Source: Arthrobacter sp. cf158
GTDB lineage: Bacteria; Actinomycetota; Actinomycetes; Actinomycetales; Micrococcaceae
Assembly: GCF_900106835.1 (NCBI RefSeq)
Contig: NZ_FNNR01000012.1
Coordinates: forward strand, 1 to 64,000
Direction: 5' to 3'
Length of the DNA stretch: 64,000 bases
Shown: piece after piece, positions 34,654 to 42,836 of the stretch
Position numbering within the stretch: position 1 is the stretch's first letter
How the letters are laid out: each line of letters starts with the position of its first letter
Made by a program: the position numbers and the translations under genes
Notes under the pieces: model-generated
Seen by the model: only the letters and a program-made list of their open reading frames with translations
Told to the model about the DNA's origin: nothing
Database searches by the model: none

Positions 34654-35112
34654 CTACCTCATTGAAACGCCATGCTCCCCGGCGGGTGCGCCCACTCGAT
34701 CAAGCAAAGCCCGGACAATCGGCAAGTCCGCCGGAATCCACGGGAGATTGAGAGCTTCGTCGCAATTATCCAGAGGGATCCAGTGTAATTCGTCGTGATC
34801 TTCCAACGGCTGGGGCTCCCCCGCAGTCACTTCAGCGAACCACACACGCATGGAGGCACGCTCATTGAGCCTCCACCCGTTGTCACTGCCGGATGTAAGC
34901 TCCGCCCCGAGCTGAACCTCAATTCCCAGTTCCTCAGCGAGTTCACGGTGCAGGGCGGCCTCAGGGGCCTCCCCTGCTTCCACCTTGCCGCCCGGAAATT
35001 CCCACATGCCCGCGAATTGCGGTGGGGCTGTGCGGCGTGCGGCCAGAAGGCGGGTGGGCGTGGCCAGGGAGTCAACGACAGCGGCGCCCACGACGTTTAT
35101 CAATGCAGTCAC
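34654..35112 (-). CDS. Nudix hydrolase (MutT-like)
   Basis: A 152-residue Nudix protein with a complete box GGKVEAGEAPEAALHRELAE followed by ELGI. The N-terminal AAVVDSLATPTRLLAARR and WEFPGGK pattern is that of MutT-type 8-oxo-dGTP pyrophosphatases, so nucleotide-pool cleaning is likely but not certain. The GTG start at 35112 lies 6 nt after -10 TAGACT (35119-35124), implying a leaderless mRNA. Confidence 0.9.
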   Translation of the reverse strand: MTALINVVGAAVVDSLATPTRLLAARRTAPPQFAGMWEFPGGKVEAGEAPEAALHRELAEELGIEVQLGAELTSGSDNGWRLNERASMRVWFAEVTAGEPQPLEDHDELHWIPLDNCDEALNLPWIPADLPIVRALLDRVGAPAGEHGVSMR

Positions 35113-35248
35113 TGGACCAGTCTATTGGTGGCTCCGATGATGGGCATCGTCACATTGCAACACTAAGTGGAGTGCACGGGGACTAAACTTGTTATCGGAT
35201 TTTCTCCGCATTCCCCAGCCCCATCAGGCGCCCTTAAGAAGCAGGCTT

Positions 35249-36454
35249 ATGACTACCACCGTGTCCGCACCCGCCACCGCCAAAGCAGTGAAGCGCCACC
35301 TTGGCCTGGCCATCCTGGCCTTGGCCATGGGTGGTTTTGCCATTGGCACTACTGAATTCGCGATGATGGGCCTGCTGAAGGAAATCGAGGAGGGTCTGGG
35401 CATCAGCACGCCCCAAGCCGGCAACCTCATTTCTGCCTATGCCTTGGGCGTAGTGATCGGCGCCCCGATCTTCGCCGCTTTTGGAGCCAAACTCCCCAAG
35501 AAGCACCTCGCACTGGGCCTCATGCTGTTTCTTTCCCTGGCAAACCTCACCTCCTTCATAGCGCCCGACTATGGTTTCATGCTCCTTTCCCGCTTCGCTT
35601 CGGGACTTCCCCACGGAGCCTTTTTTGGTGTAGCCGCTGTCATCGCGGCGGGCCTCGTGGCTCCGACCAAGCGTGGCTGGGCGATTTCCATGGTCATGGC
35701 CGGCCTCACGGTCTCCAACGTCATCGGAGTGCCCTTGGCCACGTGGGTGGGGCAGACGTTCGGCTGGCGGCTTCTCTTCATCATTGTTGGCGCTATCGGG
35801 TTGCTGACGGTGGCCATGGTGTGGAAATTTGTGCCCTTTGAAGCGGCCCACCCTGATGCCAGCATCCGGCGGGAACTTGGCGCCCTCAAGCGTCTGCAGG
35901 TGTGGCTTGCCTTGCTGATCGGCATCATCGGCTTCGGCGGGTTCTTCGCCGTCTACACCTACATCGCCCACACCATGACGTCCGTGGCAGGCATCCCCGA
36001 GAGCCTTATCCCGGCCGTTGTAGCCCTCTACGGTCTTGGCATGGTTGTAGGCAACATCATCGGCGGGCGCATAGCCGACAAGTCTGTCATGGGCACCATC
36101 TACTGGGTGATGCCTGGAATCGCCGCCGCCCTGGTGGTTTACGCCATCGCCGCGCATTGGGCTTGGGCCGCCTTCATCATGGCTTTTGTGGTGGGCGGCG
36201 TGGGGTCAATGCTGACACCGGCACTGCAGACGCGTCTCCTGGATGCTGCCCCGGGGGCGGCGTCCCTGGCCTCGTCACTGAACCATTCGGCCCTCAACAT
36301 CGCCAATGCCTTGGGCGCCTTCCTTGGCGGCACAGTCATCGCCTGGGGGTGGGGTTACGTAGCTCCCGCACTCGTAGGTGCCGTCCTGGCCATCCTCGGC
36401 CTCGGTGTAGCCCTTGTCAGCGGCTTCCTGGAACGCAGGAACCCGCTGGCCTGA
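35249..36454 (+). CDS. MFS transporter, DHA1 drug/sugar efflux type
   Basis: A 401-residue protein with 12 predicted membrane helices. The first helix GGFAIGTTEFAMMGLL and the loop SAYALGVVIGAPIFAAFGAKLPKK are typical of the AraJ/YdhP-like efflux subfamily. Substrate unknown. ATG 35249 is preferred to the frame start at 35189. It is monocistronic, ending at a strong bidirectional terminator. Confidence 0.87.
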   Translation: MTTTVSAPATAKAVKRHLGLAILALAMGGFAIGTTEFAMMGLLKEIEEGLGISTPQAGNLISAYALGVVIGAPIFAAFGAKLPKKHLALGLMLFLSLANLTSFIAPDYGFMLLSRFASGLPHGAFFGVAAVIAAGLVAPTKRGWAISMVMAGLTVSNVIGVPLATWVGQTFGWRLLFIIVGAIGLLTVAMVWKFVPFEAAHPDASIRRELGALKRLQVWLALLIGIIGFGGFFAVYTYIAHTMTSVAGIPESLIPAVVALYGLGMVVGNIIGGRIADKSVMGTIYWVMPGIAAALVVYAIAAHWAWAAFIMAFVVGGVGSMLTPALQTRLLDAAPGAASLASSLNHSALNIANALGAFLGGTVIAWGWGYVAPALVGAVLAILGLGVALVSGFLERRNPLA

Positions 36455-36477
36455 TCAGCATTTGTCCGCATTATGGT

Positions 36478-36523
36478 TTAAACGATGAATGGCTCCGCAC
36501 CTGCGGAGCCATTCATCGTTTAA
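36478..36523. terminator. Bidirectional terminator
   Basis: Perfect inverted repeat with 22-bp arms (TTAAACGATGAATGGCTCCG... at 36478-36499, complement at 36502-36523) and a 2-nt loop, between the convergent MFS and CDF genes. The AT-rich stem base (TTTAAAC) provides U-rich tails in both directions. Confidence 0.93.
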
Positions 36524-36529
36524 GGAAAC

Positions 36530-37453
36530 TTACGCTTGCGCCTGAACCCGCTCGATATCCGGTTCAAGGTAGATGACCCTGGCGATCGGCACCGCTGCAC
36601 GGATCCGCTGCTCAGCGTCGTCGATTCCCTTGGCGATCTCCTCGCCTGTTTCTGAAGCACCCATGGAGATCTTGGCAGCTACCAGCAGCTCTTCCGGTCC
36701 AAGGTGGAGCGTCTTGAGGTGGATAATGTGCGTTCCGTCAGCTTCAAGGGCTTCGGTGATACGAAGCACGTCTTCCTTGGTGGCGGACTCGCCCAGCAAC
36801 AAGGACTTGGTTTCCAATGCCAGAACCACAGCAATGGCCACCAGCAGGAGGCCGATCATTGCCGTGCCGAGGGCATCCCATACGCCGTCTCCGGTTACCA
36901 GCGTCATGCTGACGCCAAACAGCGCGAACACGAGGCCCAGCAAAGCGCCAAAGTCTTCCAGAAGGATAACGGGCAGCTCAGGCTGTTTGGCGTTGCGGAC
37001 AAACTTCACCCACGACTGCTGACCGCGAACATGATTCGACTCGATGATCGCGGTGCGGAACGAGAACGATTCGGCGATGATGGCACCCACCAGGACCGCC
37101 AAAGGAACCCACCAGAAGGCGCCCTCGATGCCATGCGGGTGCTGGAACTTCTCCCACGCCTCATAAAGCGCAAACAGGCCACCCACGCTGAACAGCACAA
37201 TCGACACGATGAACGCGTAGATGTACCGCTCACGGCCATAGCCGAAGGGGTGTTCCGGGCTGGCTGCCCGCTTGGCACGTTTACCGCCCACCAGCAACAG
37301 AATCTGGTTTCCTGAATCCGCCACGGAGTGGATGGCCTCAGCGAGCATGGACGATGACGCCGTCAGGAAGAATGCAACGAACTTCAATACAGCGATGCTC
37401 AAATTGGCGGCGAGAGCCGCTACGATCGCTTTGGTACCGCCACCTGCAGCCAC
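36530..37453 (-). CDS. Cation diffusion facilitator (CDF) metal exporter
   Basis: A 307-residue CDF protein exporting a divalent metal such as Zn, Mn or Fe in exchange for protons. Six membrane helices are visible; the metal site in helix 2 is AEAIHSVADSGNQ (HxxxD) and in helix 5 LLEDFGALLG. The cytoplasmic C-terminal domain includes THIIHLKTLHLGPEELLV. GTG 37453, preceded by AGAGGTGAAG, is chosen over the TTG at 37498 which has no ribosome site. Metal specificity cannot be read. Confidence 0.88.
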   Translation of the reverse strand: MAAGGGTKAIVAALAANLSIAVLKFVAFFLTASSSMLAEAIHSVADSGNQILLLVGGKRAKRAASPEHPFGYGRERYIYAFIVSIVLFSVGGLFALYEAWEKFQHPHGIEGAFWWVPLAVLVGAIIAESFSFRTAIIESNHVRGQQSWVKFVRNAKQPELPVILLEDFGALLGLVFALFGVSMTLVTGDGVWDALGTAMIGLLLVAIAVVLALETKSLLLGESATKEDVLRITEALEADGTHIIHLKTLHLGPEELLVAAKISMGASETGEEIAKGIDDAEQRIRAAVPIARVIYLEPDIERVQAQA

Positions 37454-37553
37454 GAAAGCTTCACCTCTTCGGGTTTGGGAAAGTTTGGAATGGGCCAAGA
37501 AGAGTCGTCATCGTCTGATCTTGCAAGCAATACCGTACCCGGGGTGGCGCTGT

Positions 37554-38465
37554 TTACACATTCCCCACTCGGGCGCCCTGCTGGGAACGTGCACTGGCGT
37601 ACAGGCAAACAGTGGCTGCCGTACCCAGATTCAAGCTCTCGGCGGCACCGTAAACAGGCACTGCTACCCGGTGATCGGCAAGGGCCAATTCGTTGTCCGA
37701 CAGACCCTGTGCCTCGTTGCCGAAGAGCCAGGCCGTGGGTGCTTCGAGAGCGTATTCCGACACCACGGATTCGTTGCCCAGCCTTCGCGCAGCATTTTGG
37801 TCCTGGAGTTGGTCCAGGTTGACGGTTCCATAGCCGTCAGCGGCGAGGATGCCGATCCCTCGCTCCCGGCACCGCACCACCAACTCATCGACGTCCGCCC
37901 CCAGGACAACAGGTAGGTGGAACAAGGAACCTGCCGTGGAGCGGACAGCCTTCGGGTTGTAGATGTCCACACTGGAGCCGGTAAGAACAACCGCATCAGC
38001 CCCGGCCGCATCAGCGGCGCGCAGGACCGTTCCGGCGTTGCCGGGGTCTCGCACCTGGCACATGACGGCGATCAGGCGGGGCCCGGCGTCAAGCACTGAA
38101 TCCAAGCTGACGTCCACAAAACTGCAGACAGCTACGATCCCCTGCGGATTCACGGTGTCCGCCATGGCCGCCAGGACCTCGTCGTTGGCGATCCGGAGCA
38201 GCGTGCCGTGTGCCAGGTCGTCCAGTTCCGGAAGGCGGTCAAGGCACGCTTCGCTCGCAAAAACTTCATGCACGACGGCGGAGCCTCCTGCCGCGGTGCG
38301 CTCACGGTGGAGACTCAACGCCTCCCGAACAGCTTGCGGGCCCTCAGCCAGGAACCGTCCGCGCTTTAAACGCGCCGGGCGCCCGGCAAGCTTGGCGACG
38401 TCCCTCACCCGATCAGCTCGGGGGTTGGTCATCGGAAAGTCTTGCGGGCGCCCGGTTTCGTTCAT
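37554..38465 (-). CDS. 23S rRNA/tRNA 2'-O-methyltransferase, TrmH/SpoU family (TsnR-like)
   Basis: A SPOUT-fold RNA ribose methylase. N-terminal substrate-binding domain (RLKRGRFLAEGPQAVREAL), then the SAM-binding trefoil knot motifs GNAGTVLRAADAAGADAVVL, WLFGNEAQGLSD and VPVYGAAESLNLGTAATVCLY. It follows rplT by 26 nt, in the same place as tsnR in Mycobacterium. The start could instead be the ATG at 38432 (MTNPRADRVRD), which matches relatives better. Confidence 0.92.
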   Translation of the reverse strand: MNETGRPQDFPMTNPRADRVRDVAKLAGRPARLKRGRFLAEGPQAVREALSLHRERTAAGGSAVVHEVFASEACLDRLPELDDLAHGTLLRIANDEVLAAMADTVNPQGIVAVCSFVDVSLDSVLDAGPRLIAVMCQVRDPGNAGTVLRAADAAGADAVVLTGSSVDIYNPKAVRSTAGSLFHLPVVLGADVDELVVRCRERGIGILAADGYGTVNLDQLQDQNAARRLGNESVVSEYALEAPTAWLFGNEAQGLSDNELALADHRVAVPVYGAAESLNLGTAATVCLYASARSQQGARVGNV

Positions 38466-38491
38466 ATATAGAACTTTAGTGGCAGTTGCTA

Positions 38492-39163
38492 CTAGTTCTT
38501 GATCTGCTGGCGGGCTTCGCCGCCAGCCGGCTCGAAACCAGCTGCCTTTGCAGCCTCAACCGTGGAGAACCAGTATTCAGCAGCGGTGGTGTTGTACCAG
38601 GTGGAACCCGGTACGTGGTACTTCTTGGACTCGGCGTTGCCCTTGATGGCGTAGCCTTCCGGAGCCTCGTCACCGTCGGCTGCAACAGCGCCTTCGATGG
38701 CCGGCTTCTCGGAAACGACAGCCTTGACGGCCGTTGCCGTGGCAGCTGCCGGAGCAACCTTTGCCTTGGGAGCAGCCTCAGCCTTGGCGGCCGGAGCGGA
38801 CGTGTCAGCCGGGAGTGCAGCCTTGGCAATGTTCACCAGAGCAGCGAAAGCGTTGGCGTCGGAGACGGCCAGCTCGGCCAGCATGCGGCGGTCAACCTCA
38901 ACCTCAGCGGCCTTGAGGCCCTGGATGAGACGGTTGTAGGTCAGGCCGTTGGCGCGGGATGCAGCATTGATGCGCTGGATCCAGAGGCGACGGAAGTCAC
39001 CCTTCTTCTTGCGGCGGTCACCGTAGCTGTACACAAACGAGTGCAGCAGCTGCTCTTTGGCCTTGCGGTACAGGCGCGAACGCTGTCCGCGGTAACCCTT
39101 TGCGCGTTCAAGGACAACCCGGCGCTTCTTGTGGGCGTTTACCGCCCGCTTCACACGTGCCAC
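38492..39163 (-). CDS. rplT: 50S ribosomal protein L20 with C-terminal extra domain
   Basis: Residues 1-117 are a complete L20 (MARVKRAVNAHKKRR to LAVSDANAFAALVNIAK), essential in early 50S assembly. Unlike the usual 117-130 residue protein, this one has 223: an Ala/Lys-rich linker (about 118-165) and a compact domain with IKGNAESKKYHVPGSTWY, AAEYWFSTVEAAKAAGFEPA. That C-terminal module resembles what is called the sunset domain in other actinobacterial proteins. GTG start with AAGGAG. Third gene of infC-rpmI-rplT. Confidence 0.95.
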   Translation of the reverse strand: MARVKRAVNAHKKRRVVLERAKGYRGQRSRLYRKAKEQLLHSFVYSYGDRRKKKGDFRRLWIQRINAASRANGLTYNRLIQGLKAAEVEVDRRMLAELAVSDANAFAALVNIAKAALPADTSAPAAKAEAAPKAKVAPAAATATAVKAVVSEKPAIEGAVAADGDEAPEGYAIKGNAESKKYHVPGSTWYNTTAAEYWFSTVEAAKAAGFEPAGGEARQQIKN

Positions 39164-39282
39164 GTGCGTACTCCTTCAGAAATCTTTATCCCAAGCTGCT
39201 ACTGCCGGAAACCCGGCCGGCCTGAGAAGGCTTTTGGTGTAGTCGGTTCCTGCCGGATGGCAGGTACCAAAGAACTTGGAAC

Positions 39283-39477
39283 TTAGACGCCGAGCATCTT
39301 CTTGATGACCTTGGCATCGCCCTTGAAGACGAGCTTGTCGCCGGCCAAGCGACGGGTCAGCCTGGAGGACTTGTGCTCCAGGTAGTGACGACGGTTGGCC
39401 TGCTGACGCTTCAGCTTGCCGGTACCGGTCAGCTTGAAGCGCTTCTTAGCACCGCTGTGGGTCTTCATCTTCGGCAT
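39283..39477 (-). CDS. rpmI: 50S ribosomal protein L35
   Basis: A 64-residue, very basic protein with the diagnostic start PKMKTHSGAKKRFKLTGTGK and the downstream RRHYLEHKSSRLTRRL block. ATG 39477 with AAGGAG ribosome site. Between infC and rplT, as in nearly all bacteria. Confidence 0.97.
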   Translation of the reverse strand: MPKMKTHSGAKKRFKLTGTGKLKRQQANRRHYLEHKSSRLTRRLAGDKLVFKGDAKVIKKMLGV

Positions 39478-39594
39478 GGGAACCGATCTCCTTACGTATC
39501 CACGGACAAGTCCGCGATTCTTTCGCGCAGCCGGCCTACGAGGGCCGGCGTGCTGGTTGCTTGCCGGTGGAGGCCAGGCCTCCGCGGCGTTGAA

Positions 39595-40662
39595 CTAGTT
39601 GGTCTTGCGTGATGCAGGCTTCGGCATGGCCTTGGGGGCCGCGGGCCGAGCTGCCGGCTTGGGAGCTGCCGGCTTGGCAACGGGCTTCGGAGCCGCAGGT
39701 ACTGCGGGTTTCGGAGCCGGAACCACAGGCTTCGGGGCCGCCTCTGCCGGAGCGGCCTTGGCAACCGGAGCCTTGGCGGCCGGGGCAGCCTTGGCCGGAG
39801 CAGCCTTGGCGACCGGGGCTTCTTCAACCACGGGCGCTTCTTCCACAACCGGAGCCGGAGCTTCGGCGACAACCGGAGCCTCTTCGACAACCGCAGCTTC
39901 TTCAGCTGCCGGGGCTTCTTCAACAACCGGGGCTTCTTCAGCCACGGAAGTTTCAACCTCGGGAGCCTCCACGGCTTCCTGCTTGGCCTCTTCCTCGCCA
40001 GCCAGGAGGCCAGCGGGAAGGAGATCACCCAAAGTCTGGGTCAAGGGAGCCTGATCACTGGTGGTGTCCACCCGTCCGGATGCCTTGGCTTCATTCTGGG
40101 CCTTGGCTTCGGCACGCTGGGCCGCGCGGCGGGCTTCAGCCTTCGCTTCGGCCTTGTTCTTCAGCGGACCAATCACCATGACCATGTTGCGGCCATCGAT
40201 GCGGGGGCTCGACTCGACGATGCCAACTTCGGCAACGTCTTCAGCAAACTTCTGAAGCAGGCGGATGCCCATCTCAGGACGCTGCTGCTCGCGGCCGCGG
40301 AACTGGATCATGGCCTTGACCTTGTCACCGGCACCGAGGAAACGAAGTGCGTGTCCGCGCTTGGTTTCGTAGTCGTGCTTGTCGATCTTGAGGCGGAAGC
40401 GAATTTCCTTCAGAACCGTGTTGGTCTGGTTCTTGCGGGCCTCGCGGGCCTTGACTGCGGCTTCGTACTTGTACTTGCCGAAGTCCATCAACTTGCAAAC
40501 AGGAGGCTTAGCCTGCGGGGCAACTTCAACGAGATCGAGATCGGATTCGGCAGCAAGACGCAGGGCGTCCTCGATGCGGACAATTCCTACCTGTTCGCCG
40601 GCAGGGCCGACCAGCCGCACCTCGGGGACGCGGATACGCTCATTGATTCTTGGCTCGCTAAT
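39595..40662 (-). CDS. infC: Translation initiation factor IF-3 with long C-terminal tail, ATT start
   Basis: IF-3 binds the 30S subunit and checks the start codon. Residues 1-180 are the complete two-domain factor, beginning ISEPRINERIRVPEVRLVGP. The first codon is ATT (40660-40662), 7 nt after AGGAG (40670-40674); the first GTG in frame (40620) would cut 14 conserved residues. ATT is the classic infC start in E. coli, where IF-3 represses its own translation. At 355 residues the protein is about twice normal: a tail from about 215 is first acidic (repeated VVEEAP) and then basic (repeated AAPKP, AAPAK). Confidence 0.95.
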   Translation of the reverse strand: MSEPRINERIRVPEVRLVGPAGEQVGIVRIEDALRLAAESDLDLVEVAPQAKPPVCKLMDFGKYKYEAAVKAREARKNQTNTVLKEIRFRLKIDKHDYETKRGHALRFLGAGDKVKAMIQFRGREQQRPEMGIRLLQKFAEDVAEVGIVESSPRIDGRNMVMVIGPLKNKAEAKAEARRAAQRAEAKAQNEAKASGRVDTTSDQAPLTQTLGDLLPAGLLAGEEEAKQEAVEAPEVETSVAEEAPVVEEAPAAEEAAVVEEAPVVAEAPAPVVEEAPVVEEAPVAKAAPAKAAPAAKAPVAKAAPAEAAPKPVVPAPKPAVPAAPKPVAKPAAPKPAARPAAPKAMPKPASRKTN

Positions 40663-40896
40663 GTTAAAGCTCCTGTGGTTGTGGTGATGTCACCGGCAAA
40701 TAGAGAAGGCCCCCAATTGCTGGTGCAATCGAAGGCCTCGAAGATCGGCTGCACTCCCCTTTACGGGAAGTACGCACTTCCGGAGGCTGTGCCACCGGAA
40801 GTGTCCGACCATGTACCCGGCAACCTCTGGTCCCCGAAGGGAAACGGCTGACGCGGGTGGGAGAGAACTCCGCTTGCAAACTGAAAGTCAATTCTA
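40663..40896 (-). promoter_or_regulatory. infC operon promoter and about 220-nt leader
   Basis: On the minus strand an extended -10 (TGTAGAAT; hexamer 40891-40896) would start an untranslated leader of about 220 nt before infC. Inside it GAGGCCTTCGATTGC (near 40725-40740) can pair with GCAATTGGGGGCCTT (near 40705-40720), followed by TCTCTATTTG. Other inverted repeats include CTTCCGGTGG/CCGGAAG. The length and hairpins suggest leader control, as known for infC-rpmI-rplT in other phyla; no family match is claimed. Confidence 0.5.
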
Positions 40897-40998
40897 CAGA
40901 AACAACCCGCCAAGCGCACATTGCACGCGGCGGGAGCATTACTGCTGATGTATTCCGTGAATAACGACTTCCAGTCGGTCTGTGACAAGCTTACCAGT

Positions 40999-41397
40999 AT
41001 GAGCACTGAAGACAGCAATCCCCGCAACTCCTACAGCGAAGACGCGGCACGAGCCGCCGATTCCGGGGTCTCCCAGCAGATCCGTGACATCGCTGAAGTT
41101 CCGGCCGTGGAGGTCATCACCACCGGCGCCGTTCACCTCATGAGCGCAGCCGCAGTGAAGGTTGGCCTGGCGGACGACCCCAACGCTGAGGACCTGAAGG
41201 ATCTCGACGAAGCCCGCAAGCTGATCACAGCGCTTGCCGGCCTTGTCTCCGCAGCCGCACCTGAAATCGGCTCCCAGCATGCCGGTCCATTGCGCGACGG
41301 CCTGCGCTCTTTGCAGTTGGCCTTCCGCGAGGCATCGCTCATCCCGGACGCCCCGGGCAAGGGGCCGGGCGAAAAGTTCACGGGACCCGTGAACTAA
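40999..41397 (+). CDS. DUF1844 family protein
   Basis: A 132-residue soluble protein of the DUF1844 type, with IRDIAEVPAVEVITTGAVHLMSAAAVKVGL followed by a helical region LKDLDEARKLITALAGLVSAA. Function unknown; the family commonly neighbours infC or his genes in actinobacteria. ATG 40999 has no Shine-Dalgarno sequence; a longer frame from 40921 is unlikely because it covers the divergent promoter region. Confidence 0.8.
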   Translation: MSTEDSNPRNSYSEDAARAADSGVSQQIRDIAEVPAVEVITTGAVHLMSAAAVKVGLADDPNAEDLKDLDEARKLITALAGLVSAAAPEIGSQHAGPLRDGLRSLQLAFREASLIPDAPGKGPGEKFTGPVN

Positions 41398-41419
41398 GCG
41401 GCAACTAACGCAAGTACCA

Positions 41420-41459
41420 ACGACGGCGGGTGGACCACATGTGGTCCACCCGCCGTCGT
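41420..41459. terminator. Bidirectional terminator
   Basis: Perfect 40-bp palindrome with 20-bp arms (ACGACGGCGGGTGGACCACA at 41420-41439 and its complement) between the convergent DUF1844 and MFS genes. Confidence 0.9.
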
Positions 41460-41480
41460 ACTTTCTGCAGTTGCCATGGG

Positions 41481-42785
41481 CTAGACGCGGGCGGACCGCC
41501 GGCGCATCGAGGTGAGCGCCAGCCCTGCAACACAAAGCACGACGCCTGCAAAGCCGATGGCAGCGAAGCCGGCAGATGGCCCAACATTGTCGATGAAGAC
41601 CCCGGCCAAGGGCGCTCCGAGCGCAACACCGGCTGTCAGCGCCGAGCCGTACCAACCCATTGCCTCGCCGCGGCGTTCCTCATCCACCAGGTCCGCCACC
41701 TTCTCCGACGATGCGGACAGGACAGGAGCGCACAGCAAACCGGGCAGCAGCGAGAGGAAAGCCAGCGTCCAGGTGTCCTGGGCAAAGCCCATGGGGATGG
41801 TCAGGGCAGCCATACCCAGGAGCAGGAGCATGGGCGAAATCGAACGCTTCATGGAACCGTAGATGAGTCCGCCCACCACGGATGCTGCGCACCAGAAGAA
41901 GAACACAATGCCAATCTCGTTCTGGTGCCCGCCACGCTCCAGCAAGCCCACGATGCTGACGTCGGAACCGCTGAGCACCATGCCGGATCCCGCGGCCACC
42001 GCAAAGAGTGCCGCAACTGAAACCGTGAACCACGTGAAGTTACTGGCCACCCGGCTACGGATGCCCGCACCGCGCGTTGTCGCCGAGGCCATCTCCGAGG
42101 CTGCTTCCTGGACATGCGCTGGCGCAGAGGCCACCATGGCCGCTTCTGCCGCAGCAAGGTCCGCCGCCGCCCGGTCCGCAGACTCCTGGGGAGTGCACAC
42201 TGCTTCACTGCGCGTTGGCGGGTTGAACCACATCAGGAACAGCCCGGCCGCTGACACGGAAATGCCCACGGCGGTGAGACCAATCGCGGAGAAACCACTG
42301 GTGGCAACAATGGCACCAACGGCCGGGCCTATCATGAACACGAGTTCGGTGGCGATGGAATCCAGGGCGAAGGCCGAGCGCCGCTGCTCCCCGTCCACCA
42401 TCACGCCCAGTGACTGACGGACCACACTGAAGATGGGCAGCGTAAACAGACCACCCACAAACACCAGGGGCAGCAGCCACTCGTACGATACGTGCGGAAC
42501 AATCGACCAGATGACCGTCTCTGAGACAACGGAAGGGATGAGCGCCTTCCTGAGGCCCACCAGGTCCACCCGCCGGCCACGCCATGGCGCGCCCAGGGCA
42601 ATGCCAATGGTCATCACGGCGGCCGCGGCACCAGCAGCCGCGTATCCCTGCCCCAGAGTCAACACAATGTGCAGGGTAAGAAGCACGCCCGCAGCGGAGT
42701 GCGGGATACGGGCAATCATGCCCACAACCAACAACCGCCGGACAGGACGGATGGACAGCATCTCTTTGTAGAGAGCGAAGTTCAC
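41481..42785 (-). CDS. MFS transporter
   Basis: A 434-residue major facilitator with about 12 helices and a central cytoplasmic loop (about 190-255) rich in Ala and Glu. Motifs such as GAPWRGRRVDLVGLRKAL (loop 2-3 type) and DEERRGEAMGWYGSALTAGVALGAPLAG fit a drug- or metabolite-efflux family. GTG start with AGAGGA. It is 51 nt downstream of sseB in the same direction; substrate unknown. Confidence 0.85.
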   Translation of the reverse strand: MNFALYKEMLSIRPVRRLLVVGMIARIPHSAAGVLLTLHIVLTLGQGYAAAGAAAAVMTIGIALGAPWRGRRVDLVGLRKALIPSVVSETVIWSIVPHVSYEWLLPLVFVGGLFTLPIFSVVRQSLGVMVDGEQRRSAFALDSIATELVFMIGPAVGAIVATSGFSAIGLTAVGISVSAAGLFLMWFNPPTRSEAVCTPQESADRAAADLAAAEAAMVASAPAHVQEAASEMASATTRGAGIRSRVASNFTWFTVSVAALFAVAAGSGMVLSGSDVSIVGLLERGGHQNEIGIVFFFWCAASVVGGLIYGSMKRSISPMLLLLGMAALTIPMGFAQDTWTLAFLSLLPGLLCAPVLSASSEKVADLVDEERRGEAMGWYGSALTAGVALGAPLAGVFIDNVGPSAGFAAIGFAGVVLCVAGLALTSMRRRSARV

Positions 42786-42836
42786 TGCAAAATCCTCTTG
42801 TTCCCCCGGGGCAGCCCCGGGGAACGGGTGCTGCCG

